Positions 43,873-52,693 of a DNA stretch of 64,000 bases are shown here, piece by piece. The translations under genes and the position numbers were made by a program. The first letter of the stretch is position 1; the number at the start of each line of letters is the position of its first letter. The DNA is from Hoyosella rhizosphaerae. Lineage in GTDB: Bacteria > Actinomycetota > Actinomycetes > Mycobacteriales > Mycobacteriaceae. The notes beneath the pieces are model-generated. The model had not been told where the DNA came from, did no database searches, and saw nothing but the letters and a program-made list of their open reading frames with translations. The stretch covers positions 124,001-188,000 of the forward strand of contig NZ_BMJH01000001.1 of assembly GCF_014643175.1 (NCBI RefSeq). The letters are read 5' to 3'.

Positions 43873-45108
43873 ATGACCACCGTTCCAGGACTGGACACAC
43901 CACTCACGCTTCCGTGTGGGACAACGCTGCGTAACCGGATCGCGAAAGCGGCCCTCAGCGAGCAATTGGGCAACCGATCTCATGCGCCAGACCGCAAGCT
44001 CGTCACCCTCTACGAGCGATGGTCGAATTCCGGCGCCGGGCTGCTGATTACCGGCAATGTGATGGTGGACCGTCGAGCGCTGGGTGAACCCCGCAATGTC
44101 GCAATCGAAGACGACCGCCACCAGTCGGCAATGAGTGAGTGGGCCGCCGCCGCCACTGCGAACAACACCCAGGCATGGGTGCAGATAAACCATCCAGGAC
44201 GGCAGGTGCCCCGCAACCTCAGCAACACCCCCGTCGCTCCCTCCGCCATTCCCGTAAGTGGGATGGCAGGCGCATTCGGCACCCCGCGTGCACTCGAGCA
44301 CGACGAGATAATTGACCTCATTCGCCGGTACGCCACCACAGCAGGATTGGTGGTGCGCGCAGGTTTCACAGGCGTGCAGATTCACGCCGCGCATGGCTAT
44401 CTCATTAGTCAGTTCCTGTCGCCGCTGACGAACGTGCGCACCGACGAATGGGGCGGCACACCTGAGCGCCGCCGACGTTTCCTTCTGGAAATCGTGGCCG
44501 CTGTACGCGCTGAAGTGGGTCCGCAAACGCCGGTGAGCGTCAAGATCAACTCGGCGGATTTCCAGCGAGGAGGATTTACTGAGGAAGAATCGCTCGCAGT
44601 TGTTGCTGAGCTCGCATCAGCTGGAATCGACCTGATTGAAATATCTGGTGGCACTTACGAAGCGCCCGCGTTGATGCTCGGAAATCCTCAAGCTTCCACC
44701 GTGTCCCGCGAAGCATACTTCCTCGACTTCGCGCGCAAGGTGCGAGCAGAAGTAAATGTTCCGATCATGCTCACCGGTGGATTCCGAACCGGCAGCGTCA
44801 TGAACGAAGCAATTGGCAGCGGTGACATTGACGTCGTCGGCCTTGGTCGTCCCATGGCGTTGGAACCTGACCTTCCGGCGCGACTCATCGCGGGAGACGC
44901 AGCGGCGAGCACGGTGCGACCACGGCGCATCGGTGTGAAGAAACTCGATGCCGCAAGCGAACTCACCTGGCACACCACGCAATTGTGGCGCATGGGAGAT
45001 TCCAAAGAACCCGACGCGCGCCAGCATCCGCTCGTAGGCATTGCGCGGTATGCGAGCGCCGCAGGGCTCGACACCTTGCGGCGACCACTTCGGCGAGGCC
45101 AGTACTGA
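43873..45108 (+). CDS. NADH:flavin oxidoreductase (Old Yellow Enzyme family)
   Basis: 411 residues in an FMN TIM barrel. Marks are AWVQINHPGRQ, GVQIHAAHGYLISQFLSP (substrate His and active-site His region), TDEWGGTPERRRRFLLEIV, VSVKINSADFQRGG and the C-terminal VDVVGLGRPMALEPDLPARL. It reduces activated C=C bonds; it lacks the iron-sulfur domain of 2,4-dienoyl-CoA reductase FadH. Monocistronic. Confidence 0.88.
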   Translation: MTTVPGLDTPLTLPCGTTLRNRIAKAALSEQLGNRSHAPDRKLVTLYERWSNSGAGLLITGNVMVDRRALGEPRNVAIEDDRHQSAMSEWAAAATANNTQAWVQINHPGRQVPRNLSNTPVAPSAIPVSGMAGAFGTPRALEHDEIIDLIRRYATTAGLVVRAGFTGVQIHAAHGYLISQFLSPLTNVRTDEWGGTPERRRRFLLEIVAAVRAEVGPQTPVSVKINSADFQRGGFTEEESLAVVAELASAGIDLIEISGGTYEAPALMLGNPQASTVSREAYFLDFARKVRAEVNVPIMLTGGFRTGSVMNEAIGSGDIDVVGLGRPMALEPDLPARLIAGDAAASTVRPRRIGVKKLDAASELTWHTTQLWRMGDSKEPDARQHPLVGIARYASAAGLDTLRRPLRRGQY

Positions 45109-45113
45109 CCTGT

Positions 45114-45413
45114 TTACTCGCTAAGTGGCCCGCGGCCTTCCGATGAGTTCTGCCGGTCATTTGTGTCCGGCAGTTCCTCGGAGAGCACTACCGCGGCCTG
45201 ACGCCACAGGACGATGCCGACAATGAGGAATACGGCGGCGGCAACGCCCAGCGCGATGGCGACACCCGTCATTGAGCCTGCTGCCGCCATGAGAGCACCC
45301 GGTATCGCAACCACAGCCACGGCGATCAATAGGTAGGCAACATTCTTCTTGCCGCCTACGTTCGACACATCGTTCGAACCGGTACCTGCCTGGTTAGTGC
45401 TGCGCTCATTCAT
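45114..45413 (-). CDS. Small two-helix membrane protein
   Basis: 99 residues from the ATG at 45413, which has GGAGAGG 7 bases upstream; the longer frame is not used. Two hydrophobic helices (AYLLIAVAVVAIPGALMAAA and VAIALGVAAAVFLIVGIVLW) separated by a Gly-Ser-Met turn, and a charged C-terminal tail rich in Glu, Asp and Ser. No family is recognised. Confidence 0.65.
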   Translation of the reverse strand: MNERSTNQAGTGSNDVSNVGGKKNVAYLLIAVAVVAIPGALMAAAGSMTGVAIALGVAAAVFLIVGIVLWRQAAVVLSEELPDTNDRQNSSEGRGPLSE

Positions 45414-46094
45414 GGGGCTGCCTCTCCATTGATATCGGTATTCCCTTTGAGTATGCCAGCGCTTGGCGCGGCCCACCACGATGATCGGCGAACGTGGGAA
45501 GGCGGGGGCCATTGTGCCGTTTCACGTAATGTCTGAATAGTCCGGTTTATTGTTTCGGCGCGGTCTCGGTGTATGGGTACGCAAAAGGGGAAATGAGGCG
45601 CATTCGTTGGATTTCCGGGCTGTCAGTGGCTGGGCGTCTCTGATTGCGCGAAATTGATAGAACGGTGGCAGGTCTACACGGTTGCCGCTCTGTGCTCGTT
45701 TCATATTCTGCCAGTTATGTCTACATTGTGAGACGTAGCGGCAGGTTCCTTCCATCGTGAGAATATGCCGCAGGCTGTGGTGTTGCAGTGCGCTCGACCA
45801 GGGTCCTTACGGGCCGCGATAGCAAGTTCGGTAAATGCAGGTGTAACGCGTTTATTAGAATTAATGACACTTTGTCTTGCGTGGCTGTATTTGATCTAGA
45901 GTTCGTAATCAGGTGAACATAAGTTTCATGTCGGTATTATCTATAATTGTTGTCTGTGCGACCGGTTTGCTGCATCCTCCGAGGATCAATTTCAGGCGAA
46001 ACTGTTTACCTTGACGAGTTTGAATGTTTCAATACTAAAGGGCGCCACGTTGGGCTCAACGAGAAACTATTGTTCGACAAATCAGGAGTTAATT
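45414..46094. other. 681-bp low-coding region before the 40-residue peptide gene
   Basis: This is the longest gap in the window. AT-content rises from about 45820 to 46090. Open frames here lack ribosome sites. It probably contains the promoter and a long leader for the 40-residue peptide. No tRNA, riboswitch or repeat was recognised. Confidence 0.5.
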
Positions 46095-46217
46095 ATGGGT
46101 AGCTTGGAAGTTTTTGCTGACCTCTTCGGAGCATTCAGTGCATTCTTTGATGTCTTTGGATCACTCGGCGGCGGCGGCGAGGCCGGAGCTGACGGCGGCT
46201 TCGAGTTCCTCAGCTGA
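46095..46217 (+). CDS. 40-residue Phe/Gly-rich acidic peptide (PorA-like in style)
   Basis: ATG at 46095 with AATCAGGAG 7 bases upstream. It begins MGSLEVFADLFGAFSAFFDV and continues with FGSLGGGG and an acidic Gly-Ala tail ending GGFEFLS. The first half is an amphipathic helix with seven Phe; there is no signal peptide and no Cys. Corynebacterial channel-forming PorA and PorH are also signal-less acidic peptides of 45-57 residues. Similarity is of size and character only; no homology is claimed. A strong terminator follows. Confidence 0.65.
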   Translation: MGSLEVFADLFGAFSAFFDVFGSLGGGGEAGADGGFEFLS

Positions 46218-46251
46218 GACTCAGCTTTCTAGCAGTCAATTGCGACTGCAC

Positions 46252-46299
46252 ACGGCGGGGCGCACGGACATATTATCCGGGTGCCCCGCCGTACTGTTT
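46252..46299 (+). terminator. Intrinsic terminator after the 40-residue peptide
   Basis: 10-bp stem ACGGCGGGGC/GCCCCGCCGT, with further pairing inside the loop (CGGA/TCCG), followed by ACTGTTTTT, a good U-tract. Confidence 0.88.
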
Positions 46300-46367
46300 T
46301 TGGTTCGTGGCCACAAACATGGGTTATGTGCGACTAGTGCTGTGACGGCGACTGCTCGGCGTCACCT

Positions 46368-47123
46368 TTACCGGGCTGGAACCACTACCGGATGGGTGGT
46401 TCCCGGAAGGTCGATCACTGTCACCGGTAACCCGTACACCTCACTGAGCGCACCGCTTGTGATGACGTCACGTGTCGGACCATTCGAATGAACGCGACCC
46501 TCGCAGAGGATGACGGCACGGTCGCCGTAGGCCGCGGCGAGGCCGAGGTCATGCATCACCACCACGACGGCGCACCCCGCATCGGCCCTAGTTCGCGCGA
46601 TCCGCATCACGTCCTCCTGGTGACGAAGGTCCAGCGCGGCAGTTGGTTCATCAAGCAGCAAGATGCCTGTGTCCTGCGCGAGTGCCACGCGGGCGCGCTC
46701 TCCGCCCGACGGAGATGCGAACGGTCTGTCAGCGAACCGCTCGACATCGCACAATTCCATCGCCTCGGCAACCGCGACGGCGTCATCGATTTCGTGCGGG
46801 GTGCGCAACCAAGGCGAGCGTCCCATCTCAACGACTTCGCGGGCTGTGAACGAAAACCCGACGGTGTGCTGCTGGGGGAGCACTGCCCGCAACTGTGCGG
46901 CCCTTTTCGGCGAAACCTTATGGAGCGGTGATCCGCCTCAGGTGATGTGGCCCTCCGCGTGCGCAATGTCGCCGGACAGCGCGGCAAGCAAAGTTGTTTT
47001 TCCAGCGCCGTTGGGCCCCACAAGCATCAACACCTCGCCCGCATTGATGGACAAGCTCACGTCCTTCAAGACGAGGGTGCCACGGCGGCTGACGGTAATT
47101 CCTCTAGCCTCCATGAGGGTCAT
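46368..47123 (-). pseudogene. hmuV: hmuV heme ABC transporter ATPase, interrupted by an in-frame stop
   Basis: The frame from ATG 47123 (overlapping the hmuU stop) encodes Walker [13 protein letters not shown] and ends at TGA 46938-46940 after EGHIT. The same frame continues without shift through GGSPLHKVSPKRAAQLRAVLPQQHT, SPSGGERARVALA, Walker B ILLLDEPTAALD and the switch His, to 46368. One base change (TGA for, e.g., TGG) therefore splits an otherwise complete 251-codon hmuV. Either a recent pseudogene or a sequence error; the truncated halves should not form a working ATPase. Confidence 0.85.
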
Positions 47124-48166
47124 GCCCAGCCTCTCTGACGGGCGCGGGTGCGCCGCAGGAGCCACTGGAAGAACGGTCCACCTGCGAGAGCGGTGAGCAT
47201 TCCGAGTAGAAGATCGGCATTGTTGATTAGTGTGCGTGCCCCAAGATCTGCGATGACAAGCACCAGCGCGCCACCAAGCAAACTTGCGGGCACAAGAAAT
47301 CGGTGGGCTGGGCCGACGATCATGCGGATCAGGTGTGGGACCACCAGACCGATGAACACGATGATGCCGGTTAACGACACCGCTGCGGCGACCAGAATTG
47401 CCACAACAACGACTATGTACTGTTTGAGTCGTTCCACATTGACGCCGAGGTGTCGGGCCGAGGGTTCACCGAGTGCGAGTAAGTCGAGCTGCCGCCCGAG
47501 GAGCACCGCGCATAGCGCACCCGCCACAGTTAATGGTGCCACGACAGCCACGGCTTGCCAGGTCGCGCCGTTAAGGCTACCGAGCTGCCAGAATACTATT
47601 TGCTCCCGCGCGGACTGGCTGGCGGCGAAGGTGAAGAACGCAATGAGCCCGCCGCAGAACGCGTTGATCGCCACGCCCGTCACCACGAGCGTCACTACCT
47701 CGGTCCGGCCGTCGAAGCGGGCGAGGGCATAGACAATGAAGGTTGCGGCGCAGCCTCCGGCAAAGGCCGCAGCGGTGACAGACCAGGCTGCGGCGAACGC
47801 GCCCCCGACAACGATCACTGCGGAAGCACCAACGGCTGCACCGGCAGAGACGCCGACGATCCCAGGCTCGGCAAGCGGATTGGCGAAAACGCCCTGCAGT
47901 AAAGCGCCTGCGCAACCAAGGCAAGCGCCGACAAGCAAAGCTAGAACTATGCGAGGAAACCGCACTTTCAGCAGAGTTACTTCAGCGAGGGGATGAGACG
48001 GTTCGGCGATGATGCCGACCCCAAACTGGCGCAGGAGCACACTGGCGACATCAAGCGGCGCGGTCGCCACCTGACCGAGGCATGCCGAGACTATAGCGGC
48101 GACCACGACCGCTATGGCCAGCACTGGGATCGCCACCTTCCGTCGGTGCGACGTCACCGTTGTCAT
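47120..48166 (-). CDS. hmuU: Heme ABC transporter permease HmuU (FecCD family)
   Basis: 348 residues with about nine to ten membrane helices. FecCD marks are [57 protein letters not shown] and [17 protein letters not shown]. It would move heme, handed over by HmuT, through the membrane with energy from HmuV. The start overlaps the hmuT end and the stop overlaps the hmuV start. It is intact although both partner genes are broken. Confidence 0.92.
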   Translation of the reverse strand: MTTVTSHRRKVAIPVLAIAVVVAAIVSACLGQVATAPLDVASVLLRQFGVGIIAEPSHPLAEVTLLKVRFPRIVLALLVGACLGCAGALLQGVFANPLAEPGIVGVSAGAAVGASAVIVVGGAFAAAWSVTAAAFAGGCAATFIVYALARFDGRTEVVTLVVTGVAINAFCGGLIAFFTFAASQSAREQIVFWQLGSLNGATWQAVAVVAPLTVAGALCAVLLGRQLDLLALGEPSARHLGVNVERLKQYIVVVVAILVAAAVSLTGIIVFIGLVVPHLIRMIVGPAHRFLVPASLLGGALVLVIADLGARTLINNADLLLGMLTALAGGPFFQWLLRRTRARQRGWA

Positions 48167-49182
48167 GATTCATAGGTTGCCGCCGCTACGGCGCGAATCG
48201 TGTCGGGTGTGCGGGGCCCGAAACTGAGCATCCCTGTTTCGTCGAGGGTGACGATGCGAGCATCGCGTCCAGCGGGTGTCTGCTTGATCCCGGGTATGGT
48301 CAGCAGTCCGTCGACGCCGCGCACCGAATCGAGCCCGCTTTGCATCAATATCAACACGTCCGGACTTGCGTCGATGAGCGCCTCGCTCGTAATCGGTGTA
48401 ACCGGATTCGCTAAACCGGCGGCAGTCCCCGCACATTCAGCACCGACAGCGGTAATCAGTTCGTCCGCTCCCGATCCGGGCCCAGCGATGAGTTGAGTGC
48501 CAGTGCCCCGCAGGTAAAGGAACGCGATTCGTAGTGGCGGGTCGGTTTCGGGGATCTCTGCCCGCACGTCCTTGATGTCGCCGGTGATCCGGTTGGCAAG
48601 ATCTTCACCTGCTGCGTTCACACCGAGGGCGTTGGCCACGGCGCGAATCTGATCAGCCACCCCGTCGAGTGTGCGAGCCGGATTGAAGAAGACCACAGGT
48701 ATACCCGCATCGCGAAGTTGACGCTGTACAGCGCGCGGACCCACGGTGGTGTCGGTCAAAACGACAGTGGGGTTGAGTGCTTCTGCGTTGAGACTATGGC
48801 CGCCTGGTGTGACGTTTGGGAATGCGCGGCGGCTGGGAAACTCGTGGACGTATCGCGGCCAACAAGGTTCTCGCCGAGACCGAGCGCAAACACGGTTTCG
48901 CCCAGCGTCCCGTACTGATCTACGGCGATGATGCGACTTGAATCAGTGACGGTGACGTCGACGCCGTCAAACGAAGTGACAGTGACGGGGAAGGTCGGTA
49001 CTGGTGACGGCGTGTGGACCACCGAGTCGGGGTTCGTGAATCGTGCCGCGGACGGTTCGTTGACTGGGGACGGTTCGTTGACTGGGGACGGTCGATGTTG
49101 CGGTGCTGCAAGCCGTTAGAGCCGTCGCTACCAGGACAGCGGTTAGGAGTCTCGTGGGCCGCGCGGTGAGTGACATCGTCAC
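48163..49182 (-). pseudogene. hmuT: hmuT heme-binding lipoprotein, two frameshifts
   Basis: Three segments in two frames make up one HmuT. The signal and lipobox (LVATALTAC) run from 49182. The middle (PVTVTSFDGVDVTVTDSSRI, VFALGLGENLVGRDTSTSFP) is in another frame. From about 48830 the first frame resumes (PNVTPGGHSLNAEAL, TDTTVGPRAVQRQL, and onwards to 48163). The first shift lies near an 18-bp tandem duplication at 49054-49089 and the second around TTTCCC at 48835-48840; the shifts compensate each other in net frame. Likely decay, or base-calling error. Confidence 0.85.
49054..49089. repeat. 18-bp tandem duplication in hmuT
   Basis: GGTTCGTTGACTGGGGAC occurs twice in tandem, with no intervening base. 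The unit is a multiple of three and does not itself shift the frame, but it sits where the first hmuT frameshift must occur. Confidence 0.85.
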
Positions 49183-49829
49183 TGGGTTTGCCCAAGTTCC
49201 ACGAACAATGCTCGGTTGTGAGCGAACCCAAGGTTTGCCTCGGCGATGATGAGTTCCTGTTCAGCGTCAGTCAGTTGGATGGTGTCGAGGTGGCGGCGGT
49301 AGGCATCCTTGAACGGCTTTGCGTTGGGGATGGCGTCGAAGCGGAAAAATCGCACTCCGTCGGTAGTGAAGCCGTAGGCGCGTTCAACTGCCCGGCGCAT
49401 GATCTGCCCGCCGGAGAGGTCGCCGAGGTAGCGCAGATAGTGGTGGGCAATGAAACCGGCGGCGGAATCAACAGACGCCTCGGTGATCCTGTTGGCATAT
49501 TCGGTCGTCGCAGGCAGCGGATTAATGCGCAATTCCCAGTCCGGTCCGTCGATGTAGGCCAGGTCACGGCTGAGTTCAGGGACGCGCAGAAGCCCGTCAT
49601 CAAGGAACGGCACCACCGTCGGGTCGGTAGCGCGTAACCGACCGCTTTGCTCAAGCGCGGTGTAGATGACGAACAACTGGCGCAGGAAACGCGCATAGTC
49701 CGGCAAGGGGAGCGTGCCGTGGGTGAGGGCGTCGATGAATGGAGACCCTTCTGCGTCGCGGTGCGCTGCGGCGGTGCGAGACCGCAACCGCGCTGCAAAA
49801 CCCAAATCTGAAGTCGACGCCTGTGCCAT
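49179..49829 (-). CDS. hmuO: Heme oxygenase (biliverdin-producing)
   Basis: 216 residues. The proximal heme ligand is His23 in TAAAHRDAEG, and the distal helix has YLRYLGDLSGGQIMRRAVERAYG. Family length and motifs are complete. It opens heme to release iron. The start is 28 bp from an IdeR/DtxR-type box, so it is expressed when iron is low. Its stop overlaps the hmuT start, making it the first gene of an hmuO-T-U-V operon. Confidence 0.93.
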   Translation of the reverse strand: MAQASTSDLGFAARLRSRTAAAHRDAEGSPFIDALTHGTLPLPDYARFLRQLFVIYTALEQSGRLRATDPTVVPFLDDGLLRVPELSRDLAYIDGPDWELRINPLPATTEYANRITEASVDSAAGFIAHHYLRYLGDLSGGQIMRRAVERAYGFTTDGVRFFRFDAIPNAKPFKDAYRRHLDTIQLTDAEQELIIAEANLGFAHNRALFVELGQTQ

Positions 49830-49856
49830 GTACCATCACCACCCTTTCTAACTGCT

Positions 49857-49875
49857 ATAGGTTAGCCTAACCTCC
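49857..49875. promoter_or_regulatory. DtxR/IdeR iron box
   Basis: ATAGGTTAGCCTAACCTCC fits the consensus TTAGGTTAGSCTAACCTAA at 16 of 19 positions, including the complete AGGTTAGSCTAACCT core. It lies between divergent hmuO and the htaA-like gene and should repress both when iron is plentiful. Confidence 0.9.
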
Positions 49876-49905
49876 AGTGCGTATTCTGGCGAGAACTGGG
49901 GAGAC

Positions 49906-50247
49906 ATGAAAACACAACACTGCCTCGCTGTCGCGCTCACCACCACTGTCGCTACCCTCACCATCGGTTCAGCCGTAGCGACCGCCGAACCAACTCTCGC
50001 AGTCGAGCCATCAACAGGCCTTACGACAGGCGACTCAGGCACCGTCACCGGTTCCGGCTTTGACCCAGAAGCTGGCTACTACCTCTCCACGTGTGTCTTC
50101 GGCACCTCTGGACCATCAGGACCCGAATGCGCAGGAAGTCCAAGTGAACGTGGCACATCAACTTGGGTAACCGACAACCCCCCGCGTAGCACTTGTCATC
50201 GGCGCAGCAGCGTTCGTCATCGTCCACCGACGCGGAAACTAAACTAG
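49906..50247 (+). pseudogene. htaA-like heme-binding surface protein remnant
   Basis: A signal peptide (ALTTTVATLTIGSAVATA) is followed by a segment typical of HtaA-domain surface proteins: STGLTTGDSGTVTGSGFDP, GYYLSTCVFG and STWVTDNPP. The frame then runs into a non-protein-like Arg/His-rich end. One base over, the DNA reads VALVIGAAAFVIVHRRGN and stops at 50240-50242, a perfect membrane anchor. The middle of the gene has therefore been lost together with the frame. It shares the iron box with hmuO. Confidence 0.75.
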
Positions 50248-50813
50248 CTCCTGCGCGGTAGCACCGTCAGGACGCGTTCGATATGGTCCCGAAACTCAAC
50301 CATGAAATCGCTCAAAAACTTCTCTGTTGATTCGTTGGTCACGGCCCCGTCCTCAGTGATGAGTCCTGGTTTCAACGAAATGTAACCTTCGGGCGCTGTC
50401 ATTTGGCGCGCATTGCAGTAGGACAACACGGCGCGAAGCGCCTGCTGCGCGAGCGCTGTCCCAATCGCGCCTGGTGTTGCACCGATTACTGCGGCCGGGA
50501 TGTGATCGAAAGAGTTCTGCCCCCAGGGACGGCTGGCCCAATCGATCGCATTCTTCAATGCGCCCGGAATCGACCGGTTGTACTCGGGCGTCACAAAAAG
50601 AATTGCGTCAACCTGGGCTATGGCCCGCTTCAGCGCTTGGCCTTCTGGCGGGTAATCAGCGTCAAAGTCTGGCGAATACAGCGGCAGGTCTTTGATCGGG
50701 ATTTCGACGAAATCAAGGTCAGCAGGGGCGAGGCGAATCAAAGCCTTCGCGAGCGTACGGTTGATGGACGTGGACGACAAACTCCCAACAAAATAGCCGA
50801 CGGTAAACGCCAT
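50244..50813 (-). CDS. NADPH-dependent FMN reductase
   Basis: 189 residues in a flavodoxin-like fold. The FMN phosphate loop is VGSLSSTSINRTLAKAL, and LFVTPEYNRSIPGALKNAIDWASRP is the conserved family core, with NCxA-like residues nearer the end. It reduces FMN or quinones with NADPH. Its stop is close to the htaA-like remnant on the opposite strand. Confidence 0.88.
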   Translation of the reverse strand: MAFTVGYFVGSLSSTSINRTLAKALIRLAPADLDFVEIPIKDLPLYSPDFDADYPPEGQALKRAIAQVDAILFVTPEYNRSIPGALKNAIDWASRPWGQNSFDHIPAAVIGATPGAIGTALAQQALRAVLSYCNARQMTAPEGYISLKPGLITEDGAVTNESTEKFLSDFMVEFRDHIERVLTVLPRRS

Positions 50814-51004
50814 AATCTCCTGCTCTCACTGTAGGTCTGTTGCGTCAAGGCTATTGCGCGTGCCTCCACTCCGCGGCGACTTTGCTCAATGCCGACGGCA
50901 GAACTGTCGAACCAATTCGGTGAACTCATCTGGGCGTTCAAGATTGCTGACGTGTCCGCGACAACAGCAGGATTGATTCGGCTGCGGTCGGCATACTGGT
51001 AGCC

Positions 51005-52693
51005 ATGACCCAACCGAGCGGCCCCAGTGCACCGCCCGCGCAGCTAAAACCTGTCATCCTGAGCGTCGATGACGACCCTGGTGTGTCGCGCGCGGTTGTC
51101 CGTGACCTGCGGCGGCGCTTCGGTGAGGACTACCGCATCATGCGAGCGCAGTCCGGTAAAGACGCGTTGGAGGCGTTGCGCGAAACGAAACTACGAGGAC
51201 AGCCCGTCGCCGTACTGATCGCGGACTTCCGCATGCCAGAAATGGACGGGCTTGAATTCCTCGAACAAGCAATGGATCTCCATCCGCAAGCTCGTCGGGT
51301 CTTGCTTACTGCCTATGCGGATACCAACGCCGCCATCGACGCAATCAACGTGGTCGACCTCGACTACTACTTGCTTAAGCCGTGGGATCCTCCCGAAGAG
51401 AAGCTGTACCCCGTAATCGACGCCCAACTCGATGCCTGGCTGACGACCGAGCACCGGTCAGTGCCGGAGGCGAAGATTGTCGGGCATCGCTGGTCCGCGC
51501 GGTCGGCGCAGGTTCGGGACTTCCTGGCGCGCAACCAGTTGCCGTACCGCTGGTACATGTCCGACGAACCCGAAGGAATGCGGCTGCTCGACGCAGCCGG
51601 TGCAGACGAGGAACACTTACCCGTCGTCGTCACCGCCACAGGCGAGGTGCTGATCAATCCGACGGACACACAGCTCGCTGACCACGTGGGCTTAAGTACC
51701 ACCCCCGAATGCGACTTCTATGACCTCATCGTCGTCGGCGGGGGACCTGCCGGGCTTGGCGCCGCCGTGTATGGCGCCTCGGAGGGCCTCCGCACGGTAC
51801 TCGTGGAACGCACCGCTACCGGCGGCCAAGCAGGACAAAGTTCCCGAATCGAAAACTACCTGGGTTTCCCTGATGGCGTATCCGGTGCCCAACTCGCCGA
51901 CCGAGCCCGTCGTCAAGCGGCGAAGTTCGGGGCGGAAATCGTCACCACCCGTGACGTGATCGGACTCGACGCTCGTGGGGCCGCCAAAGTTGTCCGGTTC
52001 GCCGATGGCGGGGAACTCGCGGCACACACAGTGATCGTCGCAACAGGTGTCGCCTACCGGCAGCATCCGGCACCGCAAGTCGCCGAATTCACCGGCCGCG
52101 GCGTGCACTACGGCTCGGCGATGAGTGAGGCACCGCGCTGCGCAAACGAAGACGTCTACATCGTTGGTGGCGCGAACTCAGCTGGGCAAGCCGCCGTTTA
52201 TCTGTCTCGCAGCGCAAAATCAGTCACCATCGTCGTTCGTGCACCGTCGCTGGAAAAGTCGATGTCGCACTACCTGATTAAACAGATTCAGGCGATCAGC
52301 AACATCACTGTGCGGACAGGCTGCGAGGTCGTCGACGTCGCCGGTGACGACCGCCTCGAGCGCATCACCCTGCGTTCCGGCGGTCACGACGAAGATGTTG
52401 ACGCTGGATGGCTTTTCCTCTTCATCGGTGCAGAACCACGAACCGAATGGCTCGATGGCGTCGTCGAGCGCGACAGTCGAGGTTTTGTGCTCGCCGGGCC
52501 AGACCTGTCAATCGACGGTGCGAAACCAAAAGGGTGGACCCTCGACCGCGAACCCCATTACCTCGAAACCAGCGTCCCAGGCATATTCGTCGCTGGGGAC
52601 GTTCGGTCAGAATCGGCGAAACGAGTCGCCTCCGCAGTAGGAGAAGGAGCCATGGCCGTCATGCTCGTCCACAGATACCTGGCAAAGCCATGA
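51005..52693 (+). CDS. Receiver domain fused to thioredoxin-reductase-like flavoprotein
   Basis: 562 residues. Residues 17-130 are a receiver domain with the phospho-acceptor Asp74 (IADFRMPEMDG), the acidic pair VDDDP and Lys125. A short linker domain with a glutaredoxin-like look (VRDFLARNQLPYRWYM) follows. Residues about 238-560 are thioredoxin-reductase-like, with VVGGGPAGLGAAVYGAS and VYIVGGANSAGQAAVYLS. The redox CxxC is absent: only one Cys remains (RCANED). It overlaps the kinase gene by 4 bp. Confidence 0.9.
   Translation: MTQPSGPSAPPAQLKPVILSVDDDPGVSRAVVRDLRRRFGEDYRIMRAQSGKDALEALRETKLRGQPVAVLIADFRMPEMDGLEFLEQAMDLHPQARRVLLTAYADTNAAIDAINVVDLDYYLLKPWDPPEEKLYPVIDAQLDAWLTTEHRSVPEAKIVGHRWSARSAQVRDFLARNQLPYRWYMSDEPEGMRLLDAAGADEEHLPVVVTATGEVLINPTDTQLADHVGLSTTPECDFYDLIVVGGGPAGLGAAVYGASEGLRTVLVERTATGGQAGQSSRIENYLGFPDGVSGAQLADRARRQAAKFGAEIVTTRDVIGLDARGAAKVVRFADGGELAAHTVIVATGVAYRQHPAPQVAEFTGRGVHYGSAMSEAPRCANEDVYIVGGANSAGQAAVYLSRSAKSVTIVVRAPSLEKSMSHYLIKQIQAISNITVRTGCEVVDVAGDDRLERITLRSGGHDEDVDAGWLFLFIGAEPRTEWLDGVVERDSRGFVLAGPDLSIDGAKPKGWTLDREPHYLETSVPGIFVAGDVRSESAKRVASAVGEGAMAVMLVHRYLAKP

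Noticed and set aside
45522-45755. 77-codon minus-strand frame in the long gap
   Set aside because: Composition is not protein-like and no ribosome site is present.
52408-52689. 94-codon extension of the histidine kinase frame
   Set aside because: It lies inside the preceding gene in another frame; the ATG at 52690 overlaps the upstream stop as expected for coupling.
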